This document shows, piece by piece, positions 1 through 9,755 of a DNA stretch of 64,000 nucleotides (its first letter is position 1; every line of letters begins with the position of its first letter). Source of the stretch: Isoetes taiwanensis (lineage: Eukaryota; Streptophyta; Lycopodiopsida; Isoetales; Isoetaceae); assembly GCA_021234155.1 (NCBI GenBank), contig JAJEKV010000047.1, positions 8,350,033 to 8,414,032 of the forward strand, written 5' to 3'. The notes under the pieces are model-generated. The model worked only from the letters and a program-made list of their open reading frames with translations. It was not told the DNA's origin and ran no database searches. Both the position numbers and the translations under genes were made by a program.

Positions 1-540
1 ACAAATTGTATAGTGGTACATGTCAATGGAGTGTTGGAGGACATAACTGAGTGCGCATATCCATCACTTCCTAGAGATATGATCCCAATATCTACCTGTG
101 ACGGCACTACCTAGAAAACAAAACATGGACTCAAAAACATTGTTTGCATAACAATTTGGCCCTGGAAGCAAAACCCTAGTGAGAGAATAGGCAAGAGAGA
201 AATGTTGCTCAAAGGACATTTTGGACGCTTAAAATCCAAAATGGGGACTCAAAAACGTCGTTTTCACAACAATTTGGGCCCTGGAAGTAAAACCCTAGTG
301 AGAGAGTGTGGGCAAAACCCTAATCCTAGAGAGAGAGTGACACAAGGGGCTAGAGAGAGGAGGGGAAGGCACTAGGGAGAGAAGGAGGCCAAGTTCTTGC
401 AGAAGATCTTATTGTTGCGGATGATCTTATTAACTTTGTAAGGATTGAAGCTATTGTTTTATTAACTTTGTAAGGATTGAAGCTAATGTTTGTTTCAAAC
501 TTCAAACTGTTCCCTAGCAAGATTGTGGTTTTCTCTTCAT
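1..540. repeat. Intergenic DNA with imperfect direct duplications
   Basis: No gene is visible. A segment of about 63 bp at 130-192 (beginning actcaaaaac, ending in a cctagtgagagag-like stretch) recurs imperfectly at 247-309. A 26-bp unit at 427-452 is repeated at 459-484, a 32-bp period. The purine-rich gagagag runs near 300-390 are simple sequence. Confidence 0.6.
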
Positions 541-549
541 GTTATGTGG

Positions 550-681
550 AATGGAAAGGGGGAAGGCATTCTTGCCGGCCCTGACCCCAGCGAGAATCCG
601 GAGCCAGGTGGCGCCCCCCGAGCTCGAGGTATTGCCCCCGGTTCAAGGGGGTCGGGCAAGAATGCCTGACCCCTTTCCATT
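550..681. mobile_element. Small GC-rich foldback (MITE-like) element
   Basis: The ends are inverted repeats of about 29 bp: 550-578 starts aatggaaaggg and 653-681 ends ccctttccatt. They bracket a GC-rich core unlike the AT-rich flanks. The layout resembles a tiny non-autonomous DNA element or stable hairpin. I see no clear target-site duplication and cannot name a superfamily. An open frame across it is a by-product of the GC content. Confidence 0.5.
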
Positions 682-744
682 GCACTACGTCAAGGTAAGC
701 TCCTTCACCGGATTCTGCAGGTTTATGTGAGGCTATTTGTCATT

Positions 745-798
745 CTGGAGAAGAATGAATCAAGAAAATGACTGGAGAAGAATGAATCAAGAAAATGA
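745..798. repeat. 27-bp tandem repeat, two copies
   Basis: Copies at 745-771 and 772-798 are identical, beginning ctggagaagaatg. A second short duplication (agtccatgtttggataacc) follows at about 954-1005. The rest of 799-1314 shows no gene I can support. Confidence 0.7.
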
Positions 799-1314
799 CG
801 GAAGACTCATCCACTTGCCATGATGTTTATGATCTTATTTATGACAAGTATTTACTTGACCACTGAATCCCCTTATTTTTACTACTATCTCTATATTTCT
901 TTTATGAACCTCTACGGACACATCTATGTCTCCCATATCCACAATTAGGACAGAGTCCATGTTTGGATAACCTCTTGCCAGGACAAAGTCCATGTTTGGA
1001 TAACCTTTTGCCTCTCTCTCCTTCCATTTCCTCCATGTGTTTCATATTCTATGCCACTGGGGACTCCTTGCATGTGCACAATGTTGAGTAAATAGCAGCC
1101 AATCCAACTTTTTGGCATTAGTATATGCCTCTTTGCAAATGAATTTTGGGATGTACTCCATAGTGTTTTTGTGAGTAAAAAATTGTCTGTGTGGTTGAAG
1201 ACACTAATCTGGATGGTAATATTACACTTCCTTTGACAAAGCACTATGCTCCCTCCCATTCCTAGGATTGTTGTGTTGGAATATTGCTGCTACCCAACTT
1301 GTCGCCATTGCCAA

Positions 1315-2155
1315 GTGATAGCATGATGCATAACCTTCCACAGTCATATTGAGGTTGTTGATATGGAATAAAACTGTGCTGAACTCATATACAAACTGGC
1401 TGTGGGGTCCTGATCTTCAACTTCTGCATTTGGCAGGACTTGAAACCTGTTAGAAAATAATAGGCTGGCAGCTTGAACTGGGCCTCTGAACCAACCATAT
1501 CAGCTATGGCTGGTTCGGTTTTGCATAGAAGCAACACACATCATAAGTCACCATAAATCTCCAGAGTCACATAGAAGACTCTTGAAATGGTGGACCCAGC
1601 TGCTTTCTTGCAAAACAATTTGTCGTTTTTCTATTTGAGATATGATTTTAAACACATTGTGGCAATCGTTGAACATTCCCAAATTCTTACCCATCTGGAA
1701 ACTTTGTCCCTGATAGCATGATGCATAACCTGCATAGTCATATTAAGGTTGCTGATGTGGAAAGAAATTGAGCTGAACTCATTTACAGAATGGCTGTGGC
1801 ATGTTCTTCAACTTCTGCATTTGGCAGGACTTGAAACCTGTTAAAAAATAATAGGCTGTCAGCTTGACCTGGGCCTCTAAATGACACGGAGGCATGAAGA
1901 ATTTATTCGCCTAAATGGTCATAGATGATACTCCATCAACCATATAAGTTATGGACGGTTCTGTTTTGCATAGAAGCAACATACATCATAAGTCACCACA
2001 TATCTCCACAGTCACATAGACCACTCTTGAAATGGTGGACCCAGCTGCTTTCTTGCAAAACAATTTGTCGTTTTTCAATTTGAGATATGATTTTAAACGC
2101 GTTGTGGCAATCGTTGCACATTCTCAAATTCTTACTCATATGAAGACTTTGTCCC
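1315..2155. repeat. Tandem duplication of the PPR gene 3' end (about 396-bp unit)
   Basis: Unit 1 (about 1315-1711) and unit 2 (about 1711-2155) are diverged direct copies. Both start tgatagcatgatgcataacc, then a stretch with cttctgcatttggcaggac, then a block matching the last ~160 bp of the DYW coding region. Unit 2 runs on into the full PPR gene; unit 1 stops at the duplicated DYW tail. Unequal exchange or slippage would give this arrangement. Confidence 0.8.
1548..1711 (-). pseudogene. Decayed duplicate of the DYW deaminase C-terminus
   Basis: The minus strand reads as a roughly 50-residue copy of the neighbouring DYW tail and ends at its own stop (complement of 1548-1550). The deaminase zinc motif CNDC has become FNDC, the downstream CDCGD has become CDSGD, and the protein ends GDLW. 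Losing a zinc-ligand cysteine would disable a DYW deaminase. No upstream PPR repeats accompany it, so it is a truncated duplicate and not a gene. Confidence 0.75.
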
Positions 2156-4648
2156 TGTGGTGTATGGAGAAGCCCAAAAGCTATCGCCAGCCTTTCTGCA
2201 TGGCCGCACAGTGTCATTGCCTTTTCCTCATCATTAACAGGTCTCAAGACAAGGTCTAAATTTGGTACATATCCTTCCTGCTTCATGCGTGAGCCTAAGG
2301 CTTCTAATATTGCAGATGTCGCCCAACTTTGGTTGTCACCCACTACAAACTCATGCAACTTATTGTCGACTTCTATCAAAGCCTTTGCCATTACCTTCTT
2401 TGCCCCTGCACACTTTCCAAGTTCTACTATTTTCTTTGCATCATCCCACCTGCCAGTGCTGGAATATATGTTTGCCATAAGTGCATATGAAACTGCATGT
2501 CCAGGATTCATCTTGATTAGCTCCTCAAAGCATTTCCTCCCTAGTTCAATTTCACTGTATGTCTTGCATGCACCCAGCAATTCTATCCATGTTTCTTTGG
2601 AAGGAATTATTGGCATCTTTTTCATCAATTTTTCTGCCTCATACAAGTAACCTGATCGAGCAAAAAGATCAATCATGCAATTGTAATGATCTGTTATTGG
2701 CATAATGCTGTAATGCTCTCTCATTCTCCTAAAGTACTCAGTGCCCTTGAGTACATGGCAAGCACGACTACATGCAGTAAGAAGACATGTAAATGTAATA
2801 GCATCTGGCTTAATACCCTGTCTTTGCATATCCTCAAAAAGGTGTTCAGCCATTTCGCCCGCATGGCTCAAACTATACCCTCTTATTAGGGCATTCCATG
2901 AAACAATATTTCTAATTCTCAATTTATCAAAGACTTCCTTTGCATCTGTCAGCGAGCCACATCTGGCGTACATGTCAATCAAAGAATTACCAATAAAAAC
3001 ATCTCTCTCAAATCCCTGCTGCTCAATCTCTGTATGCAAATCTCGGGCCCTTGAGAACGGCTCCAATGCTACCACAAGCATTAAAAAGGCTAACATATGT
3101 CACAGCATCTGGTCTTATCCCTTCTGCTTGCATCTGCTCATAGCATTTTAGTGCTTCTTGCCCAAGCCCATGTTGAACATATCCTACAACTAGCGTGTTC
3201 CAAGAAATGGCATCTCGAAGTGGCATTTTGTGAAAAACTTCCTGTGCATCTGCGAGCATGCCACATTTAGCATACATGTCAAGCAAGGCATTGCCAATGA
3301 AAGAATCTCCTCCAAATCCCTTCTTTGTTACATCAGCATGTATTGCTCGTCCCTTGCCTATGGCCCCTATGCTTGTACAAGCATTTATGCTGCAAATATA
3401 TGTGACCACATCCGAGAGACACTCCTCTTCTTGCATCTTCTCAAAACACCTCAATGCTTCCATACTAGAACCATGTTCAGCATACCCAACAATCAGTGCA
3501 GTCCAAGACACAACGTTTCTAAATGGTAGCTTATCAAAGAGATTCTGTGCATCTTTAAGTGAACTACACTTAGCATACATGTCAATCAGACCGCTAGCAA
3601 CATGGGGATGCCTTTCAAGCCCATTTGCTGCAACCATGGTATGTATTCCTCGTCCACTGTCTATATCTTTAAGGCTAGCACATGCCTTCAACGTGCAGGC
3701 AAATGTGACGGCATCTGGAGACGCCTCGAGCTGCATATTTGTAAAACATTCCAGTGCTTTTTGGTAAAATCCATGCTCAACATACCCTGCAATTAAAGCA
3801 TTCCAGGATACCACATTTCGAACAGGCAGTTTGTCAAAGGCTTCTTGTGCCTCAGACAGTGACCCACATTTTGCATACATGTAAACAAGACTGCTGCCAA
3901 TAAAGACATCTCTTTGTAAGTCCTTTTGCGAAATTTCCTTATGAATGTTTCTGCCCTTCTCGATTGCTGCAATGCTAGCACAAGCTTTCAGTGCAGTGGC
4001 AAATGTAAAAACATCAGGAGGAACACCTTCCAATTGCATCAGGTCAAAACATTTTAAAGCCTCTTCATTATGGCCATTGTCTACATATCCTGCAATAAGT
4101 GCATTCCATGAGACAACATCACAAACTGGAAGCTTATCAAAGACCTCTCGAGCCTCTGCTATGGAACCACATTTGGCATACATGTCAATCAAACTGCTGG
4201 AAATAAATTGGTTTTCCTCAAGCCCCTTCTTTTTTATCTCATCATGAATCTTCTGACCCCTCTTCAGATCTTTCAACCTCGCACAAGCCCGTAGTAGCGC
4301 CACTAGGGTAAAACTGCTAGGGTCTACATTCTTCTGTTGCATTTCTCCATACAGACTTAAAGCATGTTGTGACTGTCCACAATGAATATATCCACATATG
4401 AGAGAGGTCCAAGAGTGCACATTTGGGTGAATTAACCTGTTGAAGACCTCTTGAGCATCAGGGACACTGCCACATTCCACAAACATTGGCACCATGTAAT
4501 TTCCAATATTTTGATGGCTTTCCAGTCCATTACTAAAGACCCGTGCATGGGCACGCATAGCAGATTCTAGTCTCTTCTGTTTCTTGCAAAGCTGCAAGAG
4601 GTAGATCGAGTCCTCAACAGCATGCCGCATAGCCATATTATTGAACAC
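1993..4648 (-). CDS. PLS-class pentatricopeptide repeat protein with E and DYW domains (one frameshift)
   Basis: This is a sequence-specific organelle RNA-binding protein of the kind that directs C-to-U editing. The first frame (4648 down to about 3048, ~533 residues) holds about a dozen PPR repeats with recurring LIDMYAKCGS and VVSWNALIAGY blocks. The second frame (to 1993, ~350 residues) adds more repeats, an E region (KETWIELLGACK, then YALMANIYSSTGRWDDAKK) and a DYW deaminase. Deaminase residues seen are HAE in CGHAERLAIAFGL and CNDC; the protein ends CGDMW where most members end DYW. The frames join at a GGGCCC run near 3045, where one extra C explains the shift, so ~884 residues would be expected. 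The ATG at 4648 gives a short N-terminus with no obvious targeting peptide; the true start may lie upstream. It looks intronless, as usual for the family. Confidence 0.85.
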
Positions 4649-5660
4649 CGACTAATTTGCCATAAAAAATTCATAGGGAGATAGTATTTCTTCTAAATAC
4701 CACGCAAGCATCCATAATCTCTGCAGTCCAAAACACTGTGTTCCGTTTAGGTTATGTTCCCATGAAACAGACCGCCTTCAAAAATTCCGGTCGAGGTTAG
4801 GTTCGGCGAGATCCAGTGCAACCTTAAAATTTTCTGACATCAAATTTTGAGGTCAACTTCCTTGGTTTCTGTCCTCTAATTTTGAAGTCAAGGTTTCTGA
4901 ATGCTCGGTCGGTCCCCTCCTTTGAGTCAAAACCTTGCGATAGACGATTCTCATCTTTTTTTGGGTTGCCCCAAGGGTCAGGGCGCATCCCCATTCGTCT
5001 GTTTAATGTAGTTTTGCCTTTGCTTCGTGGCAGGTAGTGACAAAAATAGTTTGGTCGCATTATCTCTCCTCCAACCTCATTTCGTCCTTCGTGACAAAGG
5101 CAACTTCAAAAAATTCGAAAGTGGGAGAGAGAGGACTTCCCAATTGCCAAATTCAGAACCGAGTTTGTCTTCTTGCTGGATTTGGTTTGTCTTGTAATGA
5201 AGAGATCCATTATGATTTGTTTCTTGCTCTGATTTCAGGTTTAGGAGCGCAATTTGCAACGGGAATGGTCTTGATGCAAATGCCTTTGCTTTGCTTACAT
5301 GGCAAAGCTCGGAGAACTGGGTTCTACCGTAATGGGGATGTCTTCCTCCTATCACAAGTTGTTGGATTAGATGCAATGCTTGCTTTTCAACACTAGTTCT
5401 AATCAACTATTCTTTGTATGCTTTCACCTTCTCCCTTTTTCTTGTATCTTCTTCACAATCCGTTCTTTCAATTCCTCATGGGCAACCTTTTGTGCAACAG
5501 CACCTTGTTAAGGTTGGGGAAGGTGTTTAATATTTTGGTTTTTGTTTATTGTATTTTTTAAATGTTTATTTTAAGACAATCTCGTGTCATATGGGCTTCC
5601 TTTTTTTGCAATGGTGGCAGCAGAGATTGCATGGCTAGAGAGGGGTTTGTTGAAGGCACT
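4649..5660. other. Upstream region of the PPR gene; no recognisable gene
   Basis: Open frames of about 80-120 codons exist on both strands between 4824 and 5406. They overlap each other, match no family I know and lack a coding pattern. This interval probably contains the PPR promoter and leader. No clear TATA box can be assigned. Confidence 0.4.
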
Positions 5661-6006
5661 CTTGTGGATTTGGTTGCGAAAACCTTAGGCAAAGCCGTAT
5701 GGAGGTTCGATATTCCCTTAAAACCTTAGGCGAACTCGTATTTCATATTTTAAAATCATAGGCGCCTCCAATCATAAATGACATAAGCAACATGAGAGGT
5801 ATCCAGAGGCCCCAACATACATTCTGGGCTGTAGGATCGATCCGACGATTGTGGTTAGAATATTTAGCACAATAACAGGGGGTTCCAGGGGGATTTGATG
5901 TGGATGTCAAAATATTAATTCCTAAAACCATAGGCCATATATCCCTAAAACAATTGAATGTGTTGTTAAAAAAAAAACATAGATTGAAGATAGAAAATAA
6001 TCACAT

Positions 6007-6043
<37 letters not shown>

Positions 6044-7210
6044 GGTAAGAAATTTTATTGATATATAAATGGTACATAAGCCCTTATTCACCCATTTAGT
6101 GAAGAGCACAGAAAGATTACACAACCAGCTACTAGCTACTGCAGTACTTTATTGGAGCTCTCTCAACCTCTTCCTTGCTCATTAGTACTATGGGGGCCAC
6201 TACTTTTCCAGAAAGTACTATAGCAATGGCCACAGCAATCACATTAGCTCACTAGGAATATTGGTTAAAATAGTCTTATTAAAACATTGAGTTATTTTGG
6301 TAGAGGTTTGAGCCTTTGTATTTCATATTCTAAAACCTTAGGCAATGCCGTATAAAGATTCGATATTCTCTTAAAACCTTAGGCGAACTCGTATTTTATA
6401 TTTCAAAATCATAGGCGCCTCCAATCATAAATGACCAAAAGCAAAACGAGAGCTATCTAGAGGCCCCAACATATATTATGGGCTATAGGATCGATGGATC
6501 CGATGATTGTGGTAGTCCAGGATGCACCTCGTTTAGAATATATAGCACAATAAAAGGGGTTCCAGGGGGATTTGATATGGATGTAAAAATAACAATTCCT
6601 GAAACCATAGACCATATATCCCTAAAATAATTGAATGTGTTGTTCTAAAAAAAAAAAAAAAAAAAAAAAAAACACACATTGAAGATGGAAAATAATCACA
6701 TTAGCTCACTGAGTATATTGGTTAAAGTAGTCTTATTAGGACATTGAGTTATTTTGGTAGAGTTTCGAACCCCCTATTTCATATTCTAAAACCTTAGGCA
6801 AAGCCGTATAGAGGTTCGATATTCCCAGAGGCCCCAACATAAGTTCTGGGTCGTAGGATCGACGAATCCGACGATTGTGCTAGTCTAGGGTGCACCTCGT
6901 TTAGAATATGTAGCACAATAACAGGGGGTTCCAGGGGGATTTGATGTGGATGTAAAAATGACAATTCCTGAAACCATAGGCCATATATCCCTAAAACAAT
7001 TGAATATAAAAAAAAACATTGATTGAAGATAGAAAATAATCACATTAGCTCACTGGGTAAATAATTCCTGAAACCATAGACCATATATCCCTAAAACAAT
7101 TGAATGGTTGTTATAAAGAAAAAACACATTAATCACATTAGCTCACTGGGTATATTGGTTAAAGTAGTCTTATTAGGACTTTGAGTTATTTTGGTAGAGG
7201 TTCAAGCCGC
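5660..7210 (+). repeat. Direct-repeat array of a dispersed SINE-like family
   Basis: Three to four diverged direct copies share ordered blocks: aaaccttaggcaaagccgta, gaggttcgatattccc, aatcataggcgcctcc, gaggccccaacata, gggggttccagggggattt, ccatatatccctaaaacaat, an A-run, then aatcacattagctcactggg. The junction of adjacent copies carries tagctcactggg and, about 60 bp on, ggttcgaacc. These resemble the A and B boxes of a tRNA-type pol III promoter, though the spacing is longer than in a normal tRNA. An inverted copy lies at 27055-27330, so the family is dispersed. The SINE reading is inference; it could be another repeat class. Confidence 0.65.
6011..6236 (-). mobile_element. Short non-LTR retro-insertion with poly(A) and 12-bp TSD
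   Basis: A run of about 30 T begins at 6011, followed by roughly 195 bp of unrelated sequence. The 12-bp target-site duplication aatcacattagc occurs at 5999-6010 and 6237-6248. The insertion is antisense: its own 3' end has ataaaatttcttaccct before the poly(A). It is a SINE or a severely 5'-truncated LINE that landed in the repeat array. No coding sequence is seen. Confidence 0.85.
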
Positions 7211-7376
7211 CGTAATAATTTGGATATTATACTTTGGATATTATACTTTGGTATTTGTGAAGAGTTGTAAATGCAACAATAACATTTTCATGGAATTCTA
7301 TATTTTCAAAGACATAGAACTTCCTTTATAGTTTATTAGACTTGCTTAATCCCAAATACATTTTTCTGCTAAGCAG

Positions 7377-7475
7377 ATGGCATATGTCCAAGACACTGCT
7401 CAATTTTTAGATATTGTAGATATGAAAAGAAGGCTTAGTGTACGAGAAGATTGCCATCCATATTGAAGAGATCCC
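7377..7475 (+). other. Exon-like fragment, unrecognised
   Basis: After an acceptor-like ctgctaagcag the plus strand reads MAYVQDTAQFLDIVDMKRRL and continues open for about 29 codons. It looks exon-like in composition, but I cannot identify it and there is no confirmed donor. It may belong with the exon-like scrap at 8998-9063. Confidence 0.2.
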
Positions 7476-7578
7476 TAAGGCATTTATTGCGGAATGACCT
7501 GTTAAATCATAATTTCTCTATCTCGCATGAAACGCATTTTACTTATGTATAGACATTGTAGAAGGTAAACCAGCTATT

Positions 7579-8722
7579 TTTTTTTTTTTGAAGAACTGTG
7601 TCGTCAATATATTAAAAGAATGGTAATGTTACAAAGCAAGTGAGGAGGAAGGAGATCTGCCACAAAGAGACAGCGATACCTCGACACTCCACAACAAACC
7701 CACAGAAAAACTGCAACTCTACTACTGTACAAACCGACCATCACCATCTACAACACCCAAGAAGTCCCGCCAAATGGCAAACTTCCGCTCTACCAATCCC
7801 CGAACGCCGAAAAGCTTTGAAATAGCTTGTACCCGAAGTCGAGGAATCGAGAGAGGTCGCAGCCGAATCCCCGAAGATCCACAACCGCCGCCGCCTCCAA
7901 ATCAGCCACACCAACCAAACCGCTACAGATGTAAGGCTTGTTGCGCAAGCACGCCCAAGCATCGATACACATGAAGCAAGAATCAGCCGGGCTAGTCAAT
8001 CTCACCAAACAGCCCTAACCCAATCCCAGCTCCGCAAGTGAGGGCCTAAAACCGCATAATGCTCCACGCCTCAATGATGAAGGCCACAACAAGGGCGGAG
8101 AGGGCTCACACCCAGCCTAAACCCGACTCACAAGGACATTCACCCCCTGATACAAATGGCACCACCACCGGCCACTGAAGCATCCTAACCTTCGGTGGGG
8201 AAGTGAGCTCCATGTCCACGCCCAAACCGAAAAGTGCCATCGAGAACCCGGAAGTCGCAGACCACTTGCCCGGGGGCGGTGTCATGAATAGCCAAAGACC
8301 CGGAACAAGACCGCGACAAAACAAGAAGACACAACATCCGGATGAACCTTCCAAACCTGCACCACCACATCATCCTGAGGGGTATGTGTAGCGGAATACT
8401 CCCCGCCACTTGTTCCCAGATAGCCCGATCACTTCCCCTCAGGTGAAAGCGAGCTTGAAAGAACTCCCACAAAGCTAGCTGACCACTCCAATACCAATCC
8501 TCCAAGGTGAGCACAAAGAGCTTCAACTCCAACGGGCTCAAGGTCCCCAGCATGCACTGGCAGCCTAAGGGCAAGTCTTGCTAGGGGTAGAGGAACCCAC
8601 AAGAAAGGAGAAGAGTGGTGATAAACTGAGGCATAATCTAGCTGGAAGAGCACACGCACATGATCCCAAGCCCGCAACACCCCTGTGAGAAAAGGGGATG
8701 CATGTGGGAAAGGCCGGAGACC
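7579..8722 (-). mobile_element. 5'-truncated non-LTR retrotransposon with 20-bp TSD
   Basis: The duplication tagaaggtaaaccagctatt occurs at 7559-7578 and 8723-8742. Between them lie a poly(T) run and about 1.1 kb of GC-rich sequence, so the element is inserted antisense. Its 3' end reads gttcttcaaaaaa, the same terminal motif as the LINE at 9756-12541. Minus-strand open frames cover parts of it (for example 8185-8574), but I recognise no reverse transcriptase or endonuclease. It is probably the 3' part of an LINE with decayed or non-coding sequence. Confidence 0.8.
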
Positions 8723-8997
8723 TAGAAGGTAAACCAGCTATTGTTCAAGACCTATTCAGCTAAATGCAATACATTTTTCATATCCACAGTCATGTATATT
8801 TGATGTATGCATATTGTTATGTTGTATAGGGCAATTGAAATAAAATGTTATTAAGTGATCATGTATTTCATGTATTTAAGTTGAAGTGCCCTGACTTTGC
8901 ATTCTTTTGTTGATGTTCCTTCTTCTAGTGAGGTAAGTGAATAGGCACAATTGATGTTGTACTATGTATTTTTGAGTGTGTCTTGGTTTGTTTGCAG

Positions 8998-9063
8998 GAT
9001 GATGAATCCTTTAGTTTTCCAGTACTTTTGCATTCTGATGGGAAGTCTGAAGTTGATGGCAAG
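8998..9063 (+). other. Exon-like segment with good splice sites, unrecognised gene
   Basis: A pyrimidine-rich tract ending tttgcag precedes 66 bp (22 codons) in frame: DDESFSFPVLLHSDGK followed by SEVDGK. It is followed directly by the donor gtatgt. The acceptor, phase and donor are convincing as an exon, but the protein family is unknown to me. The last 20 bp and the following intron are duplicated at 9725 and after the LINE at 12542. Confidence 0.35.
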
Positions 9064-9230
9064 GTATGTCCATAACTGGTCCATCCTTTATTGATGGCTA
9101 TATGAGAGAATAATTGTCCATAACTGTGATTATATAAGTATATGACCTGATGCAATATGGTGCAAGTTGTCCTCATCCACTTCATATATATATTGGTCAG
9201 CACAACATTCGCTATACCAATTTCCATCTC
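9044..9230 (+). repeat. Segment duplicated around the LINE insertion
   Basis: The stretch running from aagttgatggcaaggtatgt to aatttccatctctt recurs at 9725-9755 plus 12542-12705, where the second copy is split by the LINE. It contains the end of the exon-like segment, its splice donor and about 160 bp of intron. The two copies differ by scattered substitutions and small indels, so the duplication pre-dates the LINE insertion. Confidence 0.85.
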
Positions 9231-9755
9231 TTTAGCGCACGGCGATGACGTGGTTTGGGCAAAAAAAAAGGAGGACGTAAATACCTCATAGAGAATGTGT
9301 GGAATTTTTAGGTCATAGAAAGTCTTCCTTTTCTGCCATGGGTTAAATGTGTCAGAATTTGTTCAAGTGACGAGCGGATGTGGTAGCGTGTGTGATTAAC
9401 ATACATTTCTCTGAGCACTTTAGAAGCAATCTGTTGTGGCTTATACAACATGAACCCCGCTCCATCTGAATAGCTTTGCTGCCACACAAAGTAGAGAATT
9501 TCATATTATAGGCACTTCATATGCAAATGATAATGTAGCCAAAATGGCATGATGGTTTAGCATGATTCCAATTATTTTCGTGTAACGGTGATGTTTTGAA
9601 TGTGTAGAACTGTCAAGAATTAGTATTGGATGCCAATTAGCGTTGGCTTTTATTACAATTCCTTTTGTTCGACGGTTACTGTTGCACAAGTAGAATACGA
9701 AAATCAAAGCCTATTCAAGGTCTAAAGTTGATGGCAAGGTATGTGCATAACTGCT

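Noticed and set aside
2032-4247. Plus-strand frames across the PPR gene
   Set aside because: Antisense shadows of the repetitive PPR coding sequence.
5037-5396. 119-codon plus-strand frame and a 109-codon antisense frame
   Set aside because: Overlapping frames with no domain, upstream of the PPR gene; most likely chance.
6700-6775. A genuine tRNA gene at the A/B-box-like motif
   Set aside because: Box spacing is too long and no acceptor stem or cloverleaf could be formed by eye; kept only as SINE-like promoter similarity.
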